Shown one piece after another: positions 21,464 to 31,179 of a DNA stretch of 64,000 nucleotides (the first letter of the stretch is position 1; each line of letters starts with the position of its first letter). Position numbers and translations under genes: made by a program. Where the stretch lies: NCBI GenBank assembly GCA_036785325.1, contig JAXIVH010000013.1:10041332-10105331 (forward strand). The letters run 5' to 3'. The notes under the pieces were generated by a model. It was not told the origin of the DNA. It did not search any database and saw nothing but the letters and a program-made list of their open reading frames with translations. The DNA comes from Urophycis tenuis. Its lineage: Eukaryota; Chordata; Actinopteri; Gadiformes; Phycidae.

Positions 21464-22428
21464 TCACCTGATAGAACCTGGCAATATTTCCAGCTGATGC
21501 CCAGTTGGCAGCAGCACATACAGTATATCTGCCAAAAGGACACCTTTTAGCAAAGCCCATGAGGCAGAAACACCCCTTGTAGAGTGTGCCCTCACTGAGG
21601 ATAACAGGGGTGTCCCAGTCAAGTTGTACGCAAGCTGTATTGTCTCAACTAAGCAATGTGAAAGACGTTGCTTTGATAGCTGCTTACCTTTCAAACGATC
21701 CCTAAAACAAACAAATAACTGATCAGTTTTGCGAATGGTGCATGTCCTGTTCACATAATGGAGTAAGGCTCTCACTGGACACAAACTTTGCAGGACATTA
21801 CCTCCCCCTTCAGACACTTGTGATGGGGGAACCGAAGTCAGTGTCATTTCCCTGTTAAAGTAGCCCGGGGAAGAACTTTGGGCAAAAAGGAAGGATTAGG
21901 TCGGAGATAGACGCTCGCCTTATCTGGGCCTACACGATAGCACTCCTCACTCACAGAGAGGGCATGTATTTAATTGATTCTCTTTGTGAAGGTGATTGTG
22001 ATCAGGAATGCTGTTTTCAGAGACAAGTGTTTCAGGTCAATGGATTCCAAGGGCTCAAAGGGAGCCCTGGCCAGTGCCTCCAGAACTATATACAAATCCC
22101 ACGAAGGGAATACACGCATCCTTGAGGGTCTGAGTAGGTGAACACCTTTGAGAAACCTGATCACTAGGGGGTGTTGACCTATTGGGCCATCCGGACCTTC
22201 ATCGTGACAGGCAGATATCGCTGCTGCATATACCTTTAGGGTAGATGCAGCCCTCCAGCATCAAAAAGTGCTTGTAGGAAGAGAAGGACTGAATTTATGC
22301 CACATGACTCTGGGCAGAGCCCCTGCTCTCCACACCATTGGCTATATAATTTCTGCCTGTTGTCATATGCTGCAGTGTTTGAGGGTACCCGTGCGCTTTC
22401 CAGGACATCCATAACCGTGTCTTCCAAC
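21464..22428 (-). pseudogene. Tyrosine recombinase remnant of DIRS element 2
   Basis: Three frames hold pieces in the right order: TVMDVLESARVPSNTAAYDN and LLFLQALFDAG (22240-22425), IRFLKGVHLLRPSRM and LKTAFLITITFTKR (21970-22164), and LCPVRALLHYVNRT, LSKQRLSHCLVE and the H-x-x-R box AHSTRGVSASWALLKGV (21530-21847). The catalytic tyrosine region is not recognisable and several frameshifts are present. The N-terminal end stops where a hAT-like sequence begins. Confidence 0.75.
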
Positions 22429-22915
22429 CAGTGTTTCCCACAGGATTTTTGTAGACTATGGTGGGGGGCTCGCGATCCTCTAGGGGGGTCCGGGGGCATG
22501 CCCCCCCCGGGAGAAAAAATTTGGTAGATTTCATTTAAATGCATCAATTTGGTGAATTTTGAGAACCAATTTATGACATATCAATTACTGACAAATTACT
22601 TACAAACTGCTGGTACTGATATGAATGTTGATGACACAATGTGTCATACTAAATGGGGTTGAGGAGTTTTCAGAAAGCATTTATACAAAAATGACTAAAA
22701 CACAGTGCTGAGCCTTTATACTACTAGTGAACTGTCAAGCGCGCAGCTGGGGGGGCGGGGGGTCGCGAGGACGCCTTGCCATGGCGAAGGGGGGAAACAG
22801 AACGTTGAGGAGCCAAACCAGCCGCGAGGATTTCCCCTTATATTAAACGCTGCAGCCCACCTGTGTAGGCATATTATTGAGCTGCTAGTGAAGTCTATTT
22901 GCCTAGGTAAAATGA
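22429..22915. mobile_element. hAT-like remnant inside DIRS element 2
   Basis: It begins CAGTGTTTCCCACAGG at 22429, a start typical of vertebrate hAT elements, and continues with a G-rich block. The opposite end and its target duplication are not found, so the copy is incomplete or rearranged. No coding content recognised. Confidence 0.4.
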
Positions 22916-23411
22916 GTCCGGGCCAGAGCTAGTGAGCGGAGCGGAGCGCAAGCGAGCGAGGAGCGGATGGAATGTTGCTGAAGTGTGGAGCGTTTTTTTA
23001 TTTCGAAGCTGGAGCAGCCGCTCTGTTCCGCTCCAGTTTCGCTCCGATACCGCTCACACCACGAGTCTGAGGCATGCCGAAATCCAAACGTGTGTCTTCT
23101 TGTTGCACTTGTCTATCTTTTAAAATAAATGTTCTATGACTTAAATATATTGCCGTTGCTCTTAGTTCTTTAGTATGTAGGTTTTCTGTTTAAGGTGGCA
23201 ATTCATAGTAGATTATTTCTCCCTCATTTAAGTTGGAGCGAGCGTGGCGCGATTTCAGTGGAGCGGCATGATTTTTAAGTGGAGCGGGGAGCGAAAATGA
23301 GCGGAGCGGCCGGACGCAATTTTGAGCGAGGAGCGGCCGAGAGAACAGCCATCTGAGAGAGGAGCGAAATATTCGCACCGCTCGGCTCCGCTCACTAGCT
23401 CTGGTCCGGGC
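22916..23411. mobile_element. hAT MITE with perfect 8-bp target duplication
   Basis: The element proper is 22924-23403 (480 bp). It begins CAGAGCTAGTGAGCGGAGC and ends with the reverse complement (GCTCCGCTCACTAGCTCTG). GTCCGGGC flanks it on both sides (22916-22923 and 23404-23411), the 8-bp duplication diagnostic of hAT transposition. The inside is rich in GAGCGG/CCGCTC motifs and non-coding. Confidence 0.9.
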
Positions 23412-23444
23412 AGATATTGAAACTATGGCGGCCGAAATTAGACT

Positions 23445-24910
23445 CTAGGCCAGACCACTTCCGCCGCTCAGCGGCCAGGCCCACAGACTGAGCCGCTGGG
23501 GCTTGGGATGCCACAGCCTCCCTTGTGCCTGTGAGAGCAAATCTGGCCTGCGAGGCAGCTCCCATGGCGCCCTCACTACCAATGACAGAACAACAGCACT
23601 CTGTACCAGGGGCGTCTGGGCCACTTCGGGGCGATGAGAAGGAGCTGAAGATGTGCCTCCTTCACCCTGTCCAGGGTCGCTGGAATCAGTGGGAAGGGGG
23701 GAAACGCATACAGTTTCATCCTCGGCCACACGTGGGCTAGCGCATTCTGTCCAAGTTGGCCGGGAGGATACGACATCGAAAACCACAGTGGGCACTGTGC
23801 GTTGTCTGCAGAGGCAAACAGGTCTACCTGTGCCTCCCCATACATTTCCAATAGGCGACGCACTACGCCTGTGTTGAGTCTCCATTCCCCTTCCGGGGGG
23901 CCATTCCTGGACAGCATATCTGCTGCTGTGTTGAGGACGCCTGGAATGTGTACAGCCCTCAGAGAGGTCACATTCTGGTGTGCCCACAGAAGCAGGTTGT
24001 GTGCTAGTGAGTGAAGACGACACAAACCCAAGCCCCCCTGGTGGTTTATGTAAGATACCACACTGGTGTTGTCCATCTGGACCAGAACATGCCTGCCCTG
24101 TAACAGTGGAAGGAAGTGCTGTAGGGCCAGCTGTACAGCTCTCAACTCGAGAACATTGATATGAAGTCCTGATCAGCTGGGGCTCCATGTCCCACTGGCT
24201 GACCTCCCCCTCAGCATCGCCCCCCAACCTACCAGGGAGGCATCTGTCTGAACCAGTTCCCTCCGATGGACTCTTTTTAAGCAAACTCCCTGAAGCAGGA
24301 AGGCTGGGGATTGCCACCTCCTCAGTGCCCGTATGCACACCCTGCACACAGGTATGCAACGATGCCTGTGTAGTACAGGTTGAAGATTCTGGGCTTTCAG
24401 CCAGCTCTGCAAGGGGCGAAGGTGCAGCAGACCTAACGTTATCAGGTGAGAAGCAGCAGCCAGGAGCCCTAACAGTCTCTGGCCCTGCAGAAGAGTCACT
24501 GTTTGACCCTGTACAAACAGTTTGAGGTGATTGATGATGGCTTGAACACAGTCCTGCGTGAGGCGAGCCCTCATCAGTACCGAGTCGATGTGCATGCCCA
24601 CAAAGGTCACCACCAGAGTGGGAATGAGACGGGATTTTGAGTGGTTCAAACTGAGTCTCAGTTTGGATATGTGTCTCAACACGGTTGAAGTGTCCACTGT
24701 TGCTTGCTCCTGAGATGGGGAGCACAGCAACCAGTCGTCGATGTAGTTCAGAATGGTCAGCCCTCGTGTCGTCAGAGGGGCCAAGACCGCATCCATACAC
24801 TTTGTGAAAGTCTGGGGGGCTAACGATAGGCCGAAGGGGAGGACCAGGTACTCGTAAGCCTTCCCGTTGAAAGCAACTCCAGTCAGGAAGACTGAGTGGC
24901 TGGTGAGGCC
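23445..24910 (-). pseudogene. RT / RNase H remnant of DIRS element 2
   Basis: The RT core remains from FNGKAYEYLVLPFGLSLAP through the catalytic NYIDDWLL; RNase H remains with VQTDASLVGWGAM, one TGA at 24173-24175, LELRAVQLALQHFL, VQMDNTSVVSYINHQGG and HIPGVLNTAADMLSR. After a frameshift near 23590 the conserved tail PDLLSQAQGRLWHPKP and LWAWPL ends at 23445. The first RT motifs are deleted: a glutamine-rich gag-like tail (24910-25060) abuts the core. Not functional. Confidence 0.8.
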
Positions 24911-25082
24911 CTGGGCTTCTTGTTCCCTTGTTCCCTAGGCGAGTTCCCTTGTCTCTGCTGGGTATTGTGGCCTTGCTGCTGGCGCCGTTGCTGCCTAGGG
25001 GCTTGCTGAGCCTGCTGGCACAAAGGGGCGAGGCTGCTTCTCCAAACGTCCTGATACAGCAGGGGGGGGGGGGGGGGGGGGC

Positions 25083-25545
25083 AGAAACCTTGGTTGCCAT
25101 TGACTTTGGGTAGAGACCCGCATTGCAGTCCGTCAGACTGTTGAACAGCTGAAACCCCTTAAGGACAGAGCGCCCCCCCCCCCCCCCCACCCCCCCATGG
25201 ATATCCTCACTGGACACTTTACCATGTTTGCACAATGTTTAATTTGCACAATAATGTTTAATGTTTACAGCTGCTGATGCACAATGCGCATTTACAATTT
25301 CATTTCATTTCATTCACATCATCTAAATTTTATATTTCTATTTTATTTTGTTTTATTTTCTTATTTTATATTTTTTATTTGTACAGTTATTATATTCTAT
25401 TTAGATTTTATACATTATTTATATATACTCTTTCGGCATCCAGTGTGGGCAGCAAAGTAAGCATTTCATTGTTCAGGGAAACGTGTTTCTTTACTGCACA
25501 CATGACAATAAAAGCTTTGAATCTTGATCTTGAATCTACAGCGAC
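25083..25545 (+). mobile_element. LINE 3' untranslated end inserted in DIRS element 2
   Basis: A plus-strand piece with GTCAGACTGTTGAACAGCTG, a long C-run, an AT-rich part, CATTTCATTGTTCAGGGAAA and AATAAAAGC followed by (TTGAATC/TTGATC) repeats. This is the usual 3' end of a teleost non-LTR retrotransposon. A run of 18 G (25064-25081) lies at its left border and a run of C at 25173-25190. Confidence 0.55.
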
Positions 25546-26136
25546 CAGTGAATCTACACGTAGCTGGGTGTAGATTATAACTATTTACCAGGGATATTAG
25601 GGTGGATAACACTATAACCGAGGTAACTGAACTAACGTCAACAACATAGCTAGTGCGCGAGCCCCAGTATCATACTGAGGAAGACGGTCGAGGTTAGCTA
25701 GAGTTAGCACTAGCACAAACAAGACAAGTCCTGCGCTGTGAAACAGTCTGTTAAATCTGTTTCACCTTCGTCACACGGTTAACATTTAAGTAGTCTGAAA
25801 ACTAATCAACAGAGTATACTCTTGGGAGGAGCAAGCTTCGCCCAGTTGAGTTACTCTACAAATTAATTGAATATGTATACTCTTTGTAGCCTACTTACCT
25901 CACCTAGCCGAGGAAGAAAAGAGGTGGAGATGTGGTACTATTAGGTATTTATACCTGGGGGTACCACACCCGTTGCACGGATATACTCTGAAATTCTGCC
26001 TCGACTCATCCTGCTGCAAGCGGAAGGATATCCCATTAGTTGTGACTAGCATAGTGCTATTGTGAAATAGAACTTGTTCTGGCCAATTGCTTACTGTATT
26101 AACAGCAATGAAGTGTTTCACCTTCTTGACAAATGT

Positions 26137-26436
26137 ACTTATTGTATGTCGCTTTGGACAAAAGTGTCTGCTAAATACCTTGAATGTAAATGTAATAACA
26201 AGTTGAAAGAAATTATGAAGTGAAACATTGTAAATGCATGATGAAATTGCTTTAAATTAGAAAGGTATGAATTCTGTAACTTAACTTAAAACATGTGGCC
26301 ATGCATAGTACCGCCTGTAGGCTGATTTCTATTGTATTTTTGTTGCATCCAACAACAATAATTAAAGTAATATGAATAACAGCATTAGCAGTAGTAAAAA
26401 CTTTAATCCTAAAAATATTTTTAAGTCCAGTGATAG
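26137..26436. repeat. 300-bp direct repeat, copy 1 (copy 2 at 27475-27772)
   Basis: Nearly identical to 27475-27772, same orientation. It starts with GTCGCTTTGGACAAAAGTGT, a motif common at the end of abundant teleost short repeats, and ends at TTTTTAAGTCCA. The 1.04 kb between the two copies contains a LINE fragment. Confidence 0.85.
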
Positions 26437-26466
26437 GGGAAGCCGTGTGATTTGATTACAGATCCT

Positions 26467-26497
<31 letters not shown>

Positions 26498-27474
26498 TAC
26501 TTTAATGATCCCTGAGGGAAATTGCATTTGGTATAGATATAGATTTGGTATATAGGGAGAACAGAAGCGGTCCTTGTACTGAGCCTTGAGGGACACCAGT
26601 GTTTAGCGAGCGGGGTTTGGACGGGGAGCCGTTCCATGTGACCTGATAAGTGCGATTCATAAGGTAAGATATTAACCAGGCTAGCGCAGTTTTAGTAATG
26701 CCGAGTTCAGCGAGGGTGGCGAGGAGGGTCTGGTGGTTCACGGTGTCGAACGCCGCAGACAGGTAGGGGAGCACAAGCACCAACGAGAAGGAAGATTCTT
26801 TGGCGGCACGAAGGGACTCGGTCACCGTCAGGATGGCCGCCTCTGTAGAGTATGCAGTCTTGACGCCAGACTGATGGGGATCAAGCAAGTTGTTTTCTGA
26901 GAGGTAGGAGAACAGTTGGTTAGAGACTGCACGTTCCAGGGTTTTAGAAAGGAATGATAGCAGAGATACTGGTCAGAGATTGGGACGAGACCTGAGGTGA
27001 GGGAAGACTTAATGAGGGTGGTGATGAACAGTAGGATGTCGGTCGAGATGGCCTGGAGAAGGGAGGAGGGGATGGGGTCAAGAGGACAGGTGGTCGCATG
27101 GTTAGATGTGACCAGTCTCAGGACCTCTTCAGAGGAGAGAGGGGCAAAACAGTTTCGTCTACCAGAGGCGGGAGCTGGGGGAGGGAGAATAGCTGTGAAG
27201 GTGGGGCTAGGGAAGGTAGCAGCAGGGGTAAGGGAGATAGTAAGCTACAGTATATAGCAATAGTGTGCGTGATTTAGCTACCTAGCAAAATGTAACTAAC
27301 TGTAACTAGATGAAGACAGGAGAAACTAGTGACATGGGGCAAAAACGGACAATAATCCATTGTTTGATAAGATTATATGATTTGATAAGAAGACATTCAA
27401 ATCAGTACAGTAATCAATGCTGTGTTACTGCAAACTAGAGTTGTAGTCAACCAGAGGGTATCGAGACCAAGTAC
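26437..27474 (-). mobile_element. LINE fragment between the direct repeats
   Basis: Minus-strand reading gives SKTLERAVSNQLFSYLSENN, LLDPHQSGVKTAYSTEAA, LSAAFDTVNHQTLLATLAEL and TGVPQGSVQGPLLFSLYT, the N-terminal half of an L2/CR1-group RT. It then jumps to a tail with CTTTAATGATCCCTGAGG-like sequence and a (GTCT)n run. The catalytic FADD part is missing. The upstream part of this fragment and its flank recur at 33247-33897. Confidence 0.75.
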
Positions 27475-27772
27475 CATGTACTTATTGTATGTCGCTTTGG
27501 ACAAAAGTGTCTGCTAAATACCTTAAATGTAAATGTAATAACAAGTTGAAAGAAATTCTGAAGTGAAACATTATAAATGCACAATGAAATTGCTTTAAAT
27601 TAGAAATGTATGAATTCTGTAACTTAGATTAAAACATGTGGCCATGCATAGTACCGCCTGTAGGCTGATTTCTATTGTATTTTTGTTGCATCTAACAACA
27701 ACAATTAAAGTAATATGAATAACAGCATTAGCAGTTGTAAAAACTTTAATCCTAAAAATATTTTTAAGTCCA
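27475..27772. repeat. 300-bp direct repeat, copy 2
   Basis: See 26137-26436. After the repeat ends at TTAAGTCCA the sequence becomes unrelated. Confidence 0.85.
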
Positions 27773-28024
27773 TGTGAAGTCTCAAGTCTCTCATGGTTGT
27801 AAAAGGGAATTTTTGTTACCGAGGGGGGATTATGCTGCCAGGGGTTGCCAATTTGTTGATATTTCCATAGAGTGTTGTGCATGCATCAATTTAAAAATAA
27901 CTAGTTCCAGTTATTTATGAACAGTGAAGGTAACAAACTCTTAAAAAAGAACGTGAACTTGAACAAGTGAAAAATGAACAACTATGAACATGGATATATA
28001 GAACTAAACTTGAAGTAACATCTA

Positions 28025-28510
28025 TCAAGTGTACACATGCACAACACAATATGTCAGTAGGCTAAGGGAACTTAACGCCCGTTTGTGAATGAGGCCACAG
28101 AATAGGCTACATTTCATTTTCATCAGTGGGAGCCCTGTGCTTGTTTCCTTGTTTCTGGGGGTGATGGCAGACAGTGACACCCTTAGCGTGTTTGAAGTGT
28201 CCAATCGATTGAGCAATTTTGTTTTTGTTGCAGTCATTGCCGAAAACCCGGCCTCGCATAGGTACGTGGTGAGAAATGGAAGCAATGTTTTCAGCGCTTT
28301 TACTGCTATCTCGGGATATTCCGCTTTGGTTTTTATCCGAAAACCTGCCCGAGAGGTAGTAGAAGTAGTAACGTAGTAGAAGTAACGTTCAAATTCATTT
28401 GAAAGCGCAACAAGGTGATCGCGCACCAGCTGCGAGAGAATGGGCCCTACCTCAGTCTCTCCCAAAATCCCCAGTAATGTTTGGAACATATGGAATACAG
28501 CTAACCTCAT
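28025..28510 (-). pseudogene. hAT transposase, C-terminal dimerisation part (ZBED5/FAM200-like)
   Basis: The frame reads KAEYPEIAVKALKTLLPFLT, TYLCEAGFSAMTATKTK, RLDTSNTLRVSLSAITPR. This is the conserved hAT C-terminal block (AEKALR.LLPF.TSYLCE.GFSAL..IKTK) seen in ZBED5/FAM200-type proteins. Only the last ~130 residues are present. A hAT terminal sequence lies upstream on the same strand at 28811-28838, so this is an internally deleted copy of one element. Confidence 0.75.
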
Positions 28511-28810
28511 ATGACACTACTGTTGGCCAAGAACTGAACAAGTGAAGTGAGCTTAGGCTGCGCTGCCGCTGAAGCCAATACGTGTTGAGGGCGGGACAGA
28601 CAGACAGTCATGCCTAAGAAAAGAAGTTAAGACCTTGCCAAAAATGCAAGCATGCTATTTGAAATCAACTGCCTATAGACTTATGCCATGTAAAAGAGTG
28701 GTAGTATTGCGAAGTAAATTGAGTTTATTAAGTGTGCATGCATTTTGCCTGATTTGATTTTATTGCTACTCATGTCGTAGCCTACTAACCTATGGCCCAG
28801 TTAGGAATGT

Positions 28811-28838
28811 CCCGCGGCCCGGTGGTTGGGGACCACTG
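28811..28838 (-). repeat. hAT terminal inverted repeat
   Basis: On the minus strand it reads CAGTGGTCCCCAACCACCGG then GCCGCGGG, a typical hAT 5' end. The second end was not located, so the element limits at the left (below 28025) stay open. Confidence 0.65.
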
Positions 28839-29196
28839 CACTAAATGGCTACGTGCAATATGACTGAATTGTAAGCAATAAGACATTATTTTATCATAAC
28901 ATTTCTTAAAATTGTATAGGTCTACACTTAACAATGCAAATTATAGGAGCCAATTTCATAAAAATTGTGTATTTTTTGTATTTGGTTGTTACCTGTAATA
29001 ATGTGACTTTTATTATTATACTCATGGTGTGGTGATTTTATCAGGGTTCTTAGTTTGGATGATATACAAAGAGCACATTTGTCATAAACATGACAACATG
29101 AAACATTTCATTACTGCTAATACAGTATGACCAGAACAAGTTTCAAGCATTTCAATTGCTAGGTTAACCATTAACATCTCTGACTAAAGCCTAATT

Positions 29197-29760
29197 CAGG
29201 GTTACTCAATAGGCGGACTCCGGTCCGGGTCCGGACCCAAACGCAATGAAATTCGGACCGAGAAAAAAAAAATCTATATTCGGGTTTTTTTCATAGTGAT
29301 CGAAGCGATATTTCATTGGCGTGTGATTTCTGGATGTACAGTTTCCAATCACGTTCTATCTCCTGCCCAATCCAAATGTCCTATCAGTGGTTGTATATAA
29401 CATCACCATGGCAACTCATTGTAGCCGCGAGCGCGAGGTCTGCGAGTTTTTTTTCCCTCTGCGCGAGTCTGTCGGTCCGTCAGATTTGCGAACGGTACCT
29501 GTTTCTTTAGCAAGCAAAAGTCATGGCGTGCTCCAAACTTGCCAAAAAGCGAAAGGTGGATTCCGAAAATCGTGAATTTAGGAAAGAGTGGACCGACAAA
29601 TATGCATTTGTGCTGCCTGCGGGGAGCACGAAACCAATGTGTTTAATCTGTAATGAGACAGTTGCCCTCGTCAAAAGTGGAAATGTGAAACGTCATTACG
29701 AATCAAAGCATGGCCACTTCGAGCAAAATTACCCACAAAACTCTGAGGTAAGGACCAGAA
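29197..29760 (+). mobile_element. Second hAT element, 5' part with BED-type zinc finger
   Basis: It begins CAGGGTTACTCAATAGGCGG at 29197. An open frame from ATG 29523 encodes KKRKVDSENREFRKEWTDKY, then the BED-like finger MCLICNETVALV...VKRHYESKHGHFE, up to about 29760. This is the N-terminus of hAT transposases of the GTF2IRD2/SCAND3-like group. The frame then runs into unrelated sequence; the catalytic part and the 3' end are missing. Confidence 0.75.
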
Positions 29761-30399
29761 AAATAAGCCAAATGCAAGCATCATACCAAGCAACACGCAC
29801 TATGATAGTCAGGTCAGCCACCATAGGCGGCGCTAGGGCAGGAGGAATGGGGAAGCTACGGGACAAAAAAAAAGTCTTACCCATAGGCAGATACATATAT
29901 TATTGATTATGTTCATTAAACTGAGATGCAGCAGAATGATTCCTTTCATTCTCTACTCGTTTTTGTTTTCCTTTTTGCTATTTTAGCCCATACTTAAAGT
30001 GATGGTTCAGAGTAAAATTCACCCTGAGGTAATTTCCACCAATAATCCAGCCAAATACCCCCTCAGATGCATTTTTAGCGACGGTCAATATTTATCAAGT
30101 TTAGGGGTATCAGCCGAATGGCTTAGTATTGGAGTGTCCGGTACAATGTGTATATCTCGTAAATTACTCCACTAATAATGCATGGATTGTTACCCAACTT
30201 CTGTAGTAGTACATATATGGTCTGTACTCACAAAACGATGCTGGTGTTGTTTCCGGTTGCCGGGTGACCCTACAAAAGAGCAGCTACCCTGTTGTCTGAT
30301 GATGTACTGCAAGTGATGTGAAGTAAACTATCTCGACACGCTCTCGTCTCCCGTCTCGCTACCTTTCTCTCCACACTGGTGACCCCGAGAACACGCACG

Positions 30400-31179
30400 A
30401 TGAATGGGGACAGCAACGGTGCCGGCGGTGACGCTCCACCGGCTCCTGCGCCGCACGATGCTCACGTCGCGGCGAACATATATGCCACAACGGTAAAGCT
30501 GCCCGACTTTTGGCAACATAACCCACGGCCATGGTTCCAACACATTGAAGCCCAGTTCCAGCTAAGAGGAATAACGCAGGACGCAACCAAATACTTCCAT
30601 GTCGTGGCGGCGTTAGATGCGTCCACGACGGCGAGAGCCATGATGCTTCTGGAGGATCCACCGGCTGCCGGCAAGTACGACGCGCTAAAAGCGTTGCTTC
30701 TAAGACTTTATGAACTGTCGGAGTTAGAGAAGGCGGACCTCCTGCTGTCCCTCAATGGCCTTGGCGACGGCAAGCCATCGGATTTGATGGAGAGAATGTT
30801 GGCGGTGCTGGGATCAGCTGATCCGGCTTTCCTTTTTAAACACGTTTTCCTGCGTCAGCTCCCGGTGCCTGTCCGCACATCATTGGCCAGTTCCCCCCTG
30901 TTCTCCACGAAGGATTACCGCGCTCTGGCTGCAGAAGCAGACAGGGGTTTCCTGGCCAACCGTCAGCAGTTTGTCCATGCCCTGCTGCCTCACCAGGGTG
31001 CCCCTGCACCCCCCACGCCCCCGGAGGACTATGGAGACACTGCGGCTGCGGTGACAGCCCACCGCCACCAGGATGACGGCCTCTGCTACTACCATGCCAG
31101 GTTTGGGGCCAAGGCTAAGCAGTGTCGCAAGCCATGCAGCTTCAAGGCGCAGGGAAACGACAGAGCCGGCGCGCGTTAG
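30400..31179 (+). CDS. Gag of the truncated Gypsy element
   Basis: Start at ATG 30400 (MNGDSNGAGGD), 12 nt after the primer binding site. The protein has VKLPDFWQHNPRPWFQHIEA, the tetrapod/teleost Gypsy gag block 'PxF...P..WF...E.QF', and ends with a cysteine-containing nucleocapsid-like region (CYYHARFGAKAKQC, PCSF). About 259 residues, uninterrupted. It overlaps the protease frame by some 58 bases, so pol needs a frameshift. Confidence 0.8.
   Translation: MNGDSNGAGGDAPPAPAPHDAHVAANIYATTVKLPDFWQHNPRPWFQHIEAQFQLRGITQDATKYFHVVAALDASTTARAMMLLEDPPAAGKYDALKALLLRLYELSELEKADLLLSLNGLGDGKPSDLMERMLAVLGSADPAFLFKHVFLRQLPVPVRTSLASSPLFSTKDYRALAAEADRGFLANRQQFVHALLPHQGAPAPPTPPEDYGDTAAAVTAHRHQDDGLCYYHARFGAKAKQCRKPCSFKAQGNDRAGAR

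Larger units (their letters stand above)
20977..26072 (-). mobile_element. Decayed second DIRS element with nested insertions
   Basis: Outer inverted repeats at 21036-21163 and 25921-26046, and an internal complementary region at 21193-21283 made of the reverse complement of both ends (junction near 21244), fix the ends at about 20977 and 26072. Recombinase remains lie at 21464-22428, RT/RNase H at 23445-24910. Gag is mostly replaced by a LINE 3' end with poly-G and poly-C borders. A hAT-like remnant and a hAT MITE separate recombinase from RT. It is a different DIRS family from element 1: ends and proteins are clearly diverged. Confidence 0.85.

Noticed and set aside
23590..25235. A 596-codon minus-strand frame across DIRS element 2
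   Set aside because: Except for its last ~45 codons it is a shadow of the RT/RNase H frame and its start lies in poly-G/poly-C sequence.
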